Shown one piece after another: positions 47,147 through 55,889 of a stretch of 64,000 nt of DNA (positions are counted from its first letter, which is position 1; each line of letters starts with the position of its first letter). The notes below the pieces were generated by a model. That model worked only from the letters and a program-made list of their open reading frames with translations, was not told the DNA's origin and made no database searches. Both the position numbers and the translations under genes were made by a program. The stretch is from an uncultured Prevotellaceae bacterium (GTDB lineage Bacteria > Bacteroidota > Bacteroidia > Bacteroidales > Bacteroidaceae): contig ONYA01000002.1 of NCBI GenBank assembly GCA_900321965.1, positions 61,833-125,832 on the forward strand, written 5' to 3'.

Positions 47147-48235
47147 TTAATTAATATAAAGACCTAAAGCCACGACGACAGTCATCAACACAAGATTGAT
47201 GAGCGACAGCGGCATCAAATACTTCCACTCTAACTTCAGAATCTGGTCAATACGCAGACGGGGGAACGTCCACTTAATCCACATCAGAATCCACACCAGG
47301 AAGAAGGCCTTGCCTAAGAACCAGACGATGCCGGGGATGTAGTTCATCACCTCGTCGAAGGCATCGACGCCAATGTTCACAGGAGCCCAACCACCGAGGA
47401 ACACCGTAGCGGCAATACCTGCAATGATAAAGAGGTTGAGGAACTCAGCCAGATAGAAGAAGCCGAAGCCCATACCCGAATACTCCGTGTGGTGACCGGC
47501 AGTCAGCTCACTCTCGGCCTCAGCCATATCGAACGGACCACGGTTGGCTTCTGCGTTTCCGGCAATGAGGAACACGATGAAGGCGATGATGGCAGGGATA
47601 TGACCCTGGAAGATAAGCCACTTCCAAGGACCTGTCTGTGCTTCAACGATGCCCGACATCTGCAGCGTACCCGTCAGGATGACGGCTGTAATCAGACAGA
47701 GGCAGAGCGACATCTCATAGGAGATCATCTGCACAGCACCACGCATGGCCGAAACCACCGAATACTTGTTGTTAGATGCCCAACCGGCCAGGAAGATACC
47801 CACCACGCCGATACTCGAGATGGCAGTCAGCAGGAAGATACCCACGTTGAAGTCGAGTACCGTAGCACCATTGTTCCAAGGCAGGAACGAGAAGGCACCC
47901 ACGGAACCGAAGATGACCAGCAGCGGGGCAACAGCATAGAGCAACTTATCAGCTTTGTCAACGAAGAAAATCTCCTTGATAAGCATCTTGAACACGTCGG
48001 CAAACACCTGCAGCAAGCCCCAGGGACCAACACGCATCGGGCCAAGACGGCACTGGAAGTAGGCGCAGACCTTACGCTCCATGAATATCAGTACGATAGC
48101 CAGCACGGCATATCCCACAAGGATACCAACGCCGACAAGCACGCACTCAATCAATATCGACCAGAAATCTCCCAAACCGAGGGTGTCTCGCAGGAGAGCG
48201 TCGAACCATTGTGTAACTAAACTAAAATCAAACAT
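47147..48235 (-). CDS. nuoH: NADH-quinone oxidoreductase subunit H
   Basis: 362 residues from ATG 48235, which has AAGGA just upstream; a start at 48259 would overlap nuoCD by 11 bp. About eight membrane helices with the quinone-site motifs ERKVCAYFQCRLGPMRVGPWG, DMAEAESELTAGHHTEYSG and the PRLRIDQI region. It anchors the hydrophilic arm to the membrane arm. Confidence 0.93.
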   Translation of the reverse strand: MFDFSLVTQWFDALLRDTLGLGDFWSILIECVLVGVGILVGYAVLAIVLIFMERKVCAYFQCRLGPMRVGPWGLLQVFADVFKMLIKEIFFVDKADKLLYAVAPLLVIFGSVGAFSFLPWNNGATVLDFNVGIFLLTAISSIGVVGIFLAGWASNNKYSVVSAMRGAVQMISYEMSLCLCLITAVILTGTLQMSGIVEAQTGPWKWLIFQGHIPAIIAFIVFLIAGNAEANRGPFDMAEAESELTAGHHTEYSGMGFGFFYLAEFLNLFIIAGIAATVFLGGWAPVNIGVDAFDEVMNYIPGIVWFLGKAFFLVWILMWIKWTFPRLRIDQILKLEWKYLMPLSLINLVLMTVVVALGLYIN

Positions 48236-48248
48236 AATCCTTCGCTTT

Positions 48249-49862
48249 TTATCGGTCAATATCAGGAATTACAAAGTCAATAGCGGCACCGGTAGCCACG
48301 AGGTCGGCAATCTTCTGACCACGCAGCATCGGGTCGAGTGCACCTGTCAACGACAGACCCATCGGGCGCATCTTCAGACGGTACGGACTCTTGTCGCCGC
48401 GAGAGTCGAGATAGACGCCAAACTCACCGCTGGCGCCCTCGACAGAGAAGTACCACTGTCCTTCGGGCACCTTGATGATGGGCTTCTGCTTGACGTAGAA
48501 GTCGCCTTCGGGAATATTGTCGATGAGCTGCTCGATGATGGCGAGACTCTGGTACATCTCGTTGATGTGAATGGTGTAGCGGTCCATCGTGTCACAGCCA
48601 GTCATCGTCACCTGCTCCCACTCCACCTTGTCATACATATCGTACGGGTGGTTCTTTCGCACGTCGTTCTTCCAGCCAGAAGCACGTCCGGCAGGTCCTG
48701 TGACGGCATACGAGATACAGTCATCGAGTGACATCGGACCGACTTTCTCGAAGCGGTTGTGGGTGATGATATTGTCGCCGAACACGTCGACATACTCCTG
48801 AATGATGGGCTTCATATACTTGACGAGGTCCTTCACGTTCTTCACGAAGTTGGGGTCAATATCGTCCTGCAGACCGCCTATACGGTAGTAGTTCTGAATC
48901 AGGCGTCCGCCCGTGGTCTCCTCCATGCAGTTGAGCACGTGCTCACGGTCGCGCATTGAATAAAGGAAGGCTGTCAAGGCACCCATATCCTGAGCGCAGC
49001 AGCCGACATACAACAGGTGGCTGTCGATACGCTGCAGCTCGTCCATAATGGTGCGGATGTACTTGATGCGGTCGGTCAGCTCGACGCCCATACCCTCCTC
49101 AATAACACCTACCAAAGCATGGCGGTGCATCATGGCACTCAGATAGTTAAGACGATCGGTTAAAGCAAGAGTCTGGGGATAGGCCATCGTCTCGCACATC
49201 TTCTCGATACCGCGGTGGATATAGCCGAGATGCGGATAGACACGCTTGACGGTTTCGCCGTCAAGTACTGTCTGCAGACGGAGCACACCGTGGGTTGAGG
49301 GGTGCTGCGGACCGATGTTGATGACGTACTCGTCGCTGGTGAAGAGCTTGTTCTGCTTCACCTGTAAGTTACCGTCCTTGTCGAGGAAGTACTCCAAGCC
49401 GTAGTCTGGCTCCACGTCGTCCTCCAAGGTGTAGCTGTCGTCGAACTTCCAGTCCTTGCGGAAGGGGTAGCCCTTGAAGTCGCTGCGCAGGAAGAGGCGG
49501 CGCATATCGGGATGTCCCAAGAAGACGATGCCATAGAAATCATAGACCTCGCGCTCTAACAGGTCGGCAACGCGCCAGATGTTAGAAACAGTGGGGATAA
49601 AGGGAATCAGCTGTCCGTCAGTCTCGCCGGTGCCGTTCGAGGCGATGCCGTCGCCGCAGACCTGTGTCTTGGCCAGCATCTTAACTGAGCAACGCTCGTG
49701 GGTTTCGGTGTTCTCCAGAATATAGATACAACCGAGACCTTCCTCTGCACCAAAGTCTTCGCCAACAATCGTAACAAGATAGTCGAAGTGCTTCTTGTCC
49801 TTCAAGTTCCGCATCTCCTGTGCGAACTTGTCGAAATCAAACGATAAGAACTCTAATTTCAT
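48249..49862 (-). CDS. nuoCD: NADH-quinone oxidoreductase subunits C and D, fused
   Basis: 537 residues. NuoC (30-kDa) domain at about 1-150 with DLLEREVYDFYGIVFLGHPD, then NuoD (49-kDa) at about 165-537 with GPQHPSTHGVLR, LGYIHRGIEKM and the C-terminal LRMRPMG segment. The fusion is the normal form in many Bacteroidetes and some proteobacteria. NuoD forms much of the quinone site next to the N2 cluster in NuoB. ATG 49862 overlaps the nuoB stop (ATGA). Confidence 0.95.
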   Translation of the reverse strand: MKLEFLSFDFDKFAQEMRNLKDKKHFDYLVTIVGEDFGAEEGLGCIYILENTETHERCSVKMLAKTQVCGDGIASNGTGETDGQLIPFIPTVSNIWRVADLLEREVYDFYGIVFLGHPDMRRLFLRSDFKGYPFRKDWKFDDSYTLEDDVEPDYGLEYFLDKDGNLQVKQNKLFTSDEYVINIGPQHPSTHGVLRLQTVLDGETVKRVYPHLGYIHRGIEKMCETMAYPQTLALTDRLNYLSAMMHRHALVGVIEEGMGVELTDRIKYIRTIMDELQRIDSHLLYVGCCAQDMGALTAFLYSMRDREHVLNCMEETTGGRLIQNYYRIGGLQDDIDPNFVKNVKDLVKYMKPIIQEYVDVFGDNIITHNRFEKVGPMSLDDCISYAVTGPAGRASGWKNDVRKNHPYDMYDKVEWEQVTMTGCDTMDRYTIHINEMYQSLAIIEQLIDNIPEGDFYVKQKPIIKVPEGQWYFSVEGASGEFGVYLDSRGDKSPYRLKMRPMGLSLTGALDPMLRGQKIADLVATGAAIDFVIPDIDR

Positions 49863-50596
49863 GCCTGCTCCTCCTTTCCTGTAGGCTGCGACTCAGTCGC
49901 AGTAGCCTTTAACTCTTCAACAAACTCCTGTGGTACGTCCGTCACCACAATCGGCTCACGACGATGGTCGCCCAGCTTATTGCGGAACGTCAGCTCCTCA
50001 TTTGAAACGCCAAGCGCAGCCTCCTCAGCTGTCTGCTTGTGGTTGGCACCGCCGAAGAACTTCTCGATCTTCACCTTGCGCTGCAGCTGCATCATGCCAT
50101 ACATGATAGCCTCTGGACGCGGAGGACAGCCAGGGATGAAGACATCGACAGGAACGATCTCCTCAATGCCCTTCACCACATGGTAGCTCGACTTGAAGGG
50201 ACCGCCGCTGATGGCACAACCACCGACGGCAATGACATACTTTGGCTCAGCCATCTCGTCGTACAGACGCTTCAAGGCCGGAGCCATCTTGTGGGTAATC
50301 GTACCGGCACACATGATGAGGTCGGCCTGACGGGGGGAGTTACGCGTCACCTCGAAGCCGAAGCGGGCAAAGTCGTAACGCGAACAGCCACAGGCCATAA
50401 ACTCGATACCACAGCATGAGGTAGCAAACGTCAGCGACCACAGCGAATTGGCACGGCCCCAGTTGATAAGTTTGTCAAGACTGCCCGTAATAACGTTGAC
50501 ACCTCCTTCGTGCAACTCGTCGACAATCTTCTCCAACGACTCGTTGTCGTTCCACTCTTCGTAGGGAATCGACTTGATTTTCGGTTTCATTTCCAT
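49859..50596 (-). CDS. nuoB: NADH-quinone oxidoreductase subunit B (cluster N2)
   Basis: 245 residues. The tandem cysteines and partners for cluster N2 are present (ATSCCGIEFMACGC, then MCAG and GCPPRPEA). Past about residue 185 there is a charged C-terminal extension (TAEEAALGVSNEELTFRNK to the end) that the E. coli protein lacks. Two starts are possible, ATG 50596 or ATG 50590, the latter overlapping the nuoA stop as ATGA. Confidence 0.95.
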   Translation of the reverse strand: MEMKPKIKSIPYEEWNDNESLEKIVDELHEGGVNVITGSLDKLINWGRANSLWSLTFATSCCGIEFMACGCSRYDFARFGFEVTRNSPRQADLIMCAGTITHKMAPALKRLYDEMAEPKYVIAVGGCAISGGPFKSSYHVVKGIEEIVPVDVFIPGCPPRPEAIMYGMMQLQRKVKIEKFFGGANHKQTAEEAALGVSNEELTFRNKLGDHRREPIVVTDVPQEFVEELKATATESQPTGKEEQA

Positions 50597-50937
50597 TCAA
50601 GCGCTCCTTTCCGCCAGGCGTATGCCAGGCCTAAAACCAATACTAACAAGAAGAACCCGATGCTCAGCAAAGCCATTTCACCAAAGTCCTTCACGACTAC
50701 CGCCCATGGATATAGAAACACCGTTTCTACATCAAACATGAGAAACAAGATGGCGAACAGGTAGAAGCCTACACTAACAGGTAGCCAGGAGGTACCATGG
50801 GTGGGAATACCACACTCATAGGGCTCTCCTTTTACCTTGTTGTAGGAACGCGGACCTATCAGCTTAGCAACAACATAAGCTCCCGCCACCAATGTAATAG
50901 CCGTCAGCAAGACGGTAATTAACAAAGTAAAATTCAT
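50587..50937 (-). CDS. nuoA: NADH-quinone oxidoreductase subunit A
   Basis: 116 residues with three membrane helices and the YECGIPTHG motif typical of NuoA, near the quinone entrance. It is the first gene of the operon. Nuo E, F and G, which would form the NADH-oxidising module, are absent upstream and downstream. Confidence 0.94.
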   Translation of the reverse strand: MNFTLLITVLLTAITLVAGAYVVAKLIGPRSYNKVKGEPYECGIPTHGTSWLPVSVGFYLFAILFLMFDVETVFLYPWAVVVKDFGEMALLSIGFFLLVLVLGLAYAWRKGALEWK

Positions 50938-50979
50938 AAAAGTTTATAATGTTATAACAATTGTTCGCGAATTTGCGGG

Positions 50980-50987
50980 CAAAGGTA
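50980..50987 (-). promoter_or_regulatory. -7 box of the complex I operon
   Basis: TACCTTTG on the minus strand fits TAnnTTTG, about 43 bp before nuoA. A -33 box at the usual spacing is not clear. Confidence 0.65.
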
Positions 50988-51031
50988 CAAAAAAATCTGC
51001 AAACTTTCAGTATAAATACTATTTTTTTTCA

Positions 51032-51039
51032 TACCTTTG
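51032..51039 (+). promoter_or_regulatory. -7 box of rlmD
   Basis: TACCTTTG on the plus strand, 18 bp before ATG 51058. It faces the nuoA promoter across about 45 bp, so the two operons share a control region. Confidence 0.65.
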
Positions 51040-51057
51040 CAGCGTAATAACAAAAAT

Positions 51058-52503
51058 ATGGCAAGAAACAAGAAACCATTACCTCTTTTAGAAGGGGTAA
51101 AAATTGAGGCTGTTGCCGCTGAGGGCAAATGTCTGTTGCATTGGAACGACTTGGTGGTCTTCGTACCTTTCTGTGTTCCGGGCGATATTTGTGACGTACA
51201 AATCAGACGTAAGAAACACTCCTTTGCCGAGGGCGAAGTGGTGAGATTCATAGAATATAGTAAGGTACGTGAGACGCCCTTCTGCCAGCATTTCGGTGTC
51301 TGCGGAGGCTGTAAGTGGCAGAACCTGCCCTACGAGGCTCAGTTGAAGGCGAAGCAGCAGCAGGTGAAAGACCAGCTGACGCGTATCGGAAAGATAGAAC
51401 TGCCAGAGTTCCGTCCCATTTTGGGAAGCGTGAAAACGAGAGAATACCGCAACAAGCTCGATTTCGGATGCGCCAACAAGCGTTATCTGACCAAAGAACA
51501 AATCAGCAATCTGCCTCACGACGAGAGCCAGAGTCTGAAGGATGTGCCAGCCATTGGCTTCCATATCACTGGTGCCTTCGATAAGATTCTGCCCATCGAG
51601 AAATGCTGGCTAATGGACGACTTGCAAAACGAGATACGTAACGACATCCGCGACTACGCCATAGACAACGGTCTGACGTTCTTCGACCTCCGCCAGCAGA
51701 CGGGTTTCCTGCGCGACGTCATCGTCCGCAACAGCGCCAGCGGCGAATGGATGGTCATCGTCCAGTTCCACTATGAGGAGTCGGCAGGCGAGAAAGAGGC
51801 TACTGTCCTACTCCAGCACGTCGCCGACCGGTTCCCGCAGATTACCTCGCTGATGTATTTAGACAACCAGAAGTGTAACGACACCATCGGCGATCAGGAG
51901 ATCAAGACCTTCAAGGGCAGCGACCACATCTTTGAACTGATGGAAGACCTGAAGTTCAAGGTTGGCCCGAAGTCCTTCTACCAGACAAATACCGAACAGG
52001 CCTACCATCTGTATAGTGTTGCCCGTGAGTTTGCCGGACTGACAGGCAACGAACTGGTCTACGACCTCTATACCGGCACGGGCACCATTGCCAACTTCGT
52101 TGCCCGGCAATGCCGTCAGGTTATCGGCATAGAATACGTGCCGGAAGCTATTGAGGACGCCAAAATCAATTCCGAGGTCAACGGCATCAATAACACCCTG
52201 TTCTATGCCGGCGACATGAAAGACATCTTGAACGACGAGTTCATCAGCCGTCACGGACGTCCCGACGTCATCATCACCGACCCGCCACGTGCCGGCATGC
52301 ACCCCGACGTCGTGAAAACCATCCTCCGGGCTGCCCCACAGCGCATCGTTTACGTCTCATGCAACCCTGCCACACAGGCTCGTGACCTGCAGGATCTGGA
52401 TGCAGACTACCGTGTGGAGGCCGTACAGCCCGTAGACATGTTCCCGCATACGCCACACGTAGAGAATGTGGTGCTGCTGGTAAGAAGAAGTTTAGGAGTT
52501 TAG
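51058..52503 (+). CDS. rlmD: 23S rRNA (uracil-C5)-methyltransferase, RlmD/RumA type
   Basis: 481 residues from ATG 51058. A TRAM-like RNA-binding domain (about 10-70), an Fe-S cysteine cluster (CQHFGVCGGCKWQ) and a SAM-dependent methyltransferase domain (about 260-481) with DLYTGTGTIA, DPPRAGM and the catalytic VSCNPATQARDL. The family methylates U1939 of 23S rRNA, or U747/tRNA U54 in sister enzymes, so the exact target is not certain. Its last 12 bp overlap the convergent flippase gene. Confidence 0.93.
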   Translation: MARNKKPLPLLEGVKIEAVAAEGKCLLHWNDLVVFVPFCVPGDICDVQIRRKKHSFAEGEVVRFIEYSKVRETPFCQHFGVCGGCKWQNLPYEAQLKAKQQQVKDQLTRIGKIELPEFRPILGSVKTREYRNKLDFGCANKRYLTKEQISNLPHDESQSLKDVPAIGFHITGAFDKILPIEKCWLMDDLQNEIRNDIRDYAIDNGLTFFDLRQQTGFLRDVIVRNSASGEWMVIVQFHYEESAGEKEATVLLQHVADRFPQITSLMYLDNQKCNDTIGDQEIKTFKGSDHIFELMEDLKFKVGPKSFYQTNTEQAYHLYSVAREFAGLTGNELVYDLYTGTGTIANFVARQCRQVIGIEYVPEAIEDAKINSEVNGINNTLFYAGDMKDILNDEFISRHGRPDVIITDPPRAGMHPDVVKTILRAAPQRIVYVSCNPATQARDLQDLDADYRVEAVQPVDMFPHTPHVENVVLLVRRSLGV

Positions 52504-53982
52504 GAGAGAGCCAAACCTCCGTCGCAGCGACTGCCACAGGTGTGTTTTGCTACGTAGCACCTGAATAGAATAAGCCGTACTGACAATCGTCAGTGCGGCT
52601 TCTGACGTCCAATATACCCACCCTTCTGCCAACAGCGAAGTACAGAAAGCCATGATACCGATGGCCATCTGGATAATCACATAGCGGGCCACCATCCGCG
52701 TACTACGGTATTTGTACTGCCAATAGGCATAGCTCCATACGACAGCCCACTCGGCCATATGAGCGACGACGATAGCCAGGCCTGTACCACGGACACCCCA
52801 CCACCTGTAACCTACGACAATGGAGATAGCCAATACAGCAAAGTAGACTGTCTCCAGGAAAAGATATGACAACGAACGGCTACGCGCCAAAGTGATATAT
52901 GCCACGGGCATCGTCATCACCTTGAAATACATTGCCAGGACGGCAATCTGGGCCATCTCCACCACAGCCATGAAGTCACGGCTGAACAATATCGGGATGA
53001 GCACCGGCAGCATCATCAGCAGCCCCACCAACATGGGCGAGAGCAGCAATAGCGAGACTTCCATCTGGCGATTCACCGTCTCGTTGGTAGCGGCAACATC
53101 CTTGCTGACGGCTGACAGACGGGGGAAATAGTCGGTCTCCATAGCCGAGAACACCATGCCCGCATACGTAATGGTTATCATGTAGCCGGTATTGTAAAGT
53201 CCAACGTCACCCAAACTTCCCTCAACATTCAGGTACGAGCGGATAATCATCTCAGAGGCACTGCCAATAGCAGCTGCCAGGACAAACGACAACCCTAACC
53301 ATATCATACTAAGACCATCTCGCAGATGGCGCTTGCTGAATCGCAACTGCAGGGGATAGCGGCGATAGGAATAGCAGACTGTTGCCAGCATCGAGCAGCC
53401 GGAAACCAATATGATGGAAGGTACGATACCGGACTGTCCCCAGTAGTAGAAAAGCGGTACAGACAGCACAACCGATGCTATCGCCGTCAGAATCTGAAGA
53501 CGGGCTAAGGTACCCAGCTGGCGTGCACTCTTCAACACCACGAACTCACCTGCACTGATGGCGCTCATTGCTACAGCCACTCCCAACATGGCGTAATGCA
53601 GCGTGTGATTACCCCAGGTAAACGTGACGTTGTTCAGCAACGGACTGATGGCCAGGCAGAAAGTAAAACCCAATACAGCGGCTATCAGACTCCACAGACG
53701 GACGACCTGCAGATAATACCGCAACTGCTGGCGCTGTCCCTGCTCATAGAGCTCCGACAACTTCGGGACAGCCCCAAAGGAAATACCAAGATTAGTACAT
53801 TGTGAAGCGAAATTCTGAACCGAGACCAGCAACGCATTGAAGCCTATACCACCAGCTCCCAGAAGGACAGCCATAGCCTTATTGCGCACAAGGCCGATCA
53901 GGATTATCAGACCTTGTACGCCACCGAAAATGCCTGTGTATTTCAACACATGTCCATAGTCCTCAGCAGACTTTTCCTTCAT
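52492..53982 (-). CDS. Polysaccharide flippase (Wzx-like, MATE/MVF superfamily)
   Basis: 496 residues with about 12-14 membrane helices, including the GGIGFNALLVSVQNF and LGDVGLYNTGYMITITYAGMVF segments of oligosaccharide flippases. It should move lipid-linked repeat units to the periplasmic face. It diverges from three glycosyltransferase genes, with which it likely forms a glycan locus. No Wzy polymerase was recognised in the window. Confidence 0.88.
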   Translation of the reverse strand: MKEKSAEDYGHVLKYTGIFGGVQGLIILIGLVRNKAMAVLLGAGGIGFNALLVSVQNFASQCTNLGISFGAVPKLSELYEQGQRQQLRYYLQVVRLWSLIAAVLGFTFCLAISPLLNNVTFTWGNHTLHYAMLGVAVAMSAISAGEFVVLKSARQLGTLARLQILTAIASVVLSVPLFYYWGQSGIVPSIILVSGCSMLATVCYSYRRYPLQLRFSKRHLRDGLSMIWLGLSFVLAAAIGSASEMIIRSYLNVEGSLGDVGLYNTGYMITITYAGMVFSAMETDYFPRLSAVSKDVAATNETVNRQMEVSLLLLSPMLVGLLMMLPVLIPILFSRDFMAVVEMAQIAVLAMYFKVMTMPVAYITLARSRSLSYLFLETVYFAVLAISIVVGYRWWGVRGTGLAIVVAHMAEWAVVWSYAYWQYKYRSTRMVARYVIIQMAIGIMAFCTSLLAEGWVYWTSEAALTIVSTAYSIQVLRSKTHLWQSLRRRFGSLLNS

Positions 53983-54002
53983 CTTTTTTGATTAAACGGG
54001 TG

Positions 54003-54034
54003 CAAAAATACACATTTTATTACGAATCTGCAAA
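54003..54034 (-). promoter_or_regulatory. Promoter of the flippase gene
   Basis: On the minus strand, TTTG (54031-54034) and TATTTTTG (54003-54010) are 20 nt apart, an ideal -33/-7 pair. It partly faces the TACTTTTG box of the divergent glycosyltransferase operon. Confidence 0.75.
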
Positions 54035-54042
54035 TATTTTAT

Positions 54043-54050
54043 TACTTTTG
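54043..54050 (+). promoter_or_regulatory. -7 box directly before the glycosyltransferase operon
   Basis: TACTTTTG ends 4 nt before GTG 54055, which is the natural family start. The transcript would be leaderless or nearly so. No clear -33 box is seen. Confidence 0.55.
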
Positions 54051-54054
54051 CACC

Positions 54055-54942
54055 GTGAAACTGAGTATTATCGTCCCCGTCTACCGCGTAGAGGCAACAC
54101 TCGACCGTTGTCTGCAGAGCATCGTCAGCCAGTCATACAATGACTTCGAGGTCATTCTTGTCGACGACGGCTCACCCGACGAGTGTCCAAGTATTTGCGA
54201 CCGATGGGCAGCACACGACGACCGCATCCAAGTGGTTCATCAGGCCAATGGCGGACTCAGCGCAGCGCGTAATACAGGATTGGACTTGGCCCAAGGAGAG
54301 TTTGTCACCTTCGTCGACAGCGACGACTACCTGGCATTGACGACGCTGGAAGAGATCATGCCAGTAGCAGAGGATACCGACCTACTGGAATATCCTATTT
54401 GGATACACTACGGCTCTGTCGACCAGACCTTTCTGGCACTACGTCACCAGGAATACAGCAGTCCCGCCGAATACTGGCTGCAGGCCCAGGCCTATCTTCA
54501 CACCTATGCCTGCAACAAGATTTACCGTCGCTGGCTCTTCAAGGACGTCCGATTCCCCGTTGGCCGTGTCTTCGAAGATGCCTTCACCCTGCCGCAGTTG
54601 CTCAAGCTCTCACCACGCATCATGACGACCGACCGCGGCACCTATTTCTACTGCGACAACCCTCAAGGCATCACGTCTACAGCCCAGGGCCGACAGTTAA
54701 GCCAACTGCTCGATGCCCACCTCTCTGCAGAGATGCCCATGGATGACAGCTACTATATGCGCCTGCTCAACATACAAATGGATGTCTGCGAGCTGACCGG
54801 CGACGAGCCTCGTTTGGAATTCAGGCGTACGAAGCTTGTCGGAAGCCTTAAACAGAAAATAAAATCAATACTACTTAACATTCTTGGTGTCAAAGGAATA
54901 TGCAAACTCAACAAAACCATACACAAGATTCACCACTCGTGA
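54055..54942 (+). CDS. Family 2 glycosyltransferase
   Basis: 295 residues from GTG 54055. GT-A fold with LSIIVPVYRVEATLDRCLQS at the very start, VDDGSPDECP, the GGLSAARNTGL segment and the DxD-type metal motif FVDSDDYL. It should transfer a sugar from a nucleotide donor onto a lipid-linked glycan; donor and acceptor are not readable. The last 43 bp overlap the next gene in another frame. Confidence 0.9.
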   Translation: MKLSIIVPVYRVEATLDRCLQSIVSQSYNDFEVILVDDGSPDECPSICDRWAAHDDRIQVVHQANGGLSAARNTGLDLAQGEFVTFVDSDDYLALTTLEEIMPVAEDTDLLEYPIWIHYGSVDQTFLALRHQEYSSPAEYWLQAQAYLHTYACNKIYRRWLFKDVRFPVGRVFEDAFTLPQLLKLSPRIMTTDRGTYFYCDNPQGITSTAQGRQLSQLLDAHLSAEMPMDDSYYMRLLNIQMDVCELTGDEPRLEFRRTKLVGSLKQKIKSILLNILGVKGICKLNKTIHKIHHS

Positions 54943-55889
54943 CGTTTATCGTCGCCTGCTACAACCTGCCCATAGAGATGATCTGCCAATGTTTGGACAG
55001 TATCATCGGACTCTCGCTCAGTCGTTCCGAGCGTGAGATTATCCTTGTGGATGACGGTTCTGACGAATCACCTCTCGGCCAACTCAAGCCTTACATCGAC
55101 GACATCGTCTATGTGCGCCAGCCTAATGCCGGTCTCAGCGCTGCACGTAACCGAGGCATCCAGATGGCTACCGGACAATACCTTCAGTTCGTCGACGGCG
55201 ACGACTATCTGCTACACGCAGCCTATGAGCATTGCCTCGAACTCATACGCTCCAAGCGCCCCGACATCGTGATGTTCGACTTTACCAATGAGGACGAGAA
55301 GGATAAGACCGTCGACGTTAGGAACGACGACCTCAAGAGCGGCTGCGAATATCTGAGCCAGCATAACCTGCAGGCTACAGCCTGCTGTTACCTCTTCCGT
55401 CATGACATCATCGGCAGTCTGCGTTTCACACCTGGCATCTACCACGAAGACGAGGAGTTCACGCCCCAGTTGCTGTTACGTGCCGAGACCGTCTGCTCCA
55501 CCAATGTGCAGGCCTACTTCTACCGCCGTCGCCCCCACTCTATCACGACCGAGGCAGACAAGCGGCAAATCATCAAACGGCTGAATGACAGCCGGTTGGT
55601 CATCAAGAAGCTCAACCTTCTGACTGACACGCTGCCTCCTTCCGAACGGAAAGCCATGCAGCGGCGCGTGGCCCAACTGACGATGGACTACATCTATAAC
55701 ATCATCATACAGACACGCGACCGCAAGTATCTGGATCGTAAGCTGGAAGACTTGCACGCCGAAGGGCTATTCCCCCTGCCCGACCACGACTATACAACGA
55801 AGTACAAGTGGTTCCGCCGACTGACTAACAGCAGCATCGGACTGACGCTTCTGACGAACGTGCTACCTATGATAAAAAAAGAAAGATGA
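54900..55889 (+). CDS. Family 2 glycosyltransferase
   Basis: 329 residues from ATG 54900, beginning 43 bp inside the previous gene. GT-A motifs: TFIVACYNLPIEMICQCLDS, VDDGSDESP, NAGLSAARNRGI and FVDGDDYLL, with the DGDD in place of DSDD. The C-terminal half is charged and likely helical. A deep overlap like this usually means translational coupling. It overlaps the following gene by 4 bp. Confidence 0.9.
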   Translation: MQTQQNHTQDSPLVTFIVACYNLPIEMICQCLDSIIGLSLSRSEREIILVDDGSDESPLGQLKPYIDDIVYVRQPNAGLSAARNRGIQMATGQYLQFVDGDDYLLHAAYEHCLELIRSKRPDIVMFDFTNEDEKDKTVDVRNDDLKSGCEYLSQHNLQATACCYLFRHDIIGSLRFTPGIYHEDEEFTPQLLLRAETVCSTNVQAYFYRRRPHSITTEADKRQIIKRLNDSRLVIKKLNLLTDTLPPSERKAMQRRVAQLTMDYIYNIIIQTRDRKYLDRKLEDLHAEGLFPLPDHDYTTKYKWFRRLTNSSIGLTLLTNVLPMIKKER

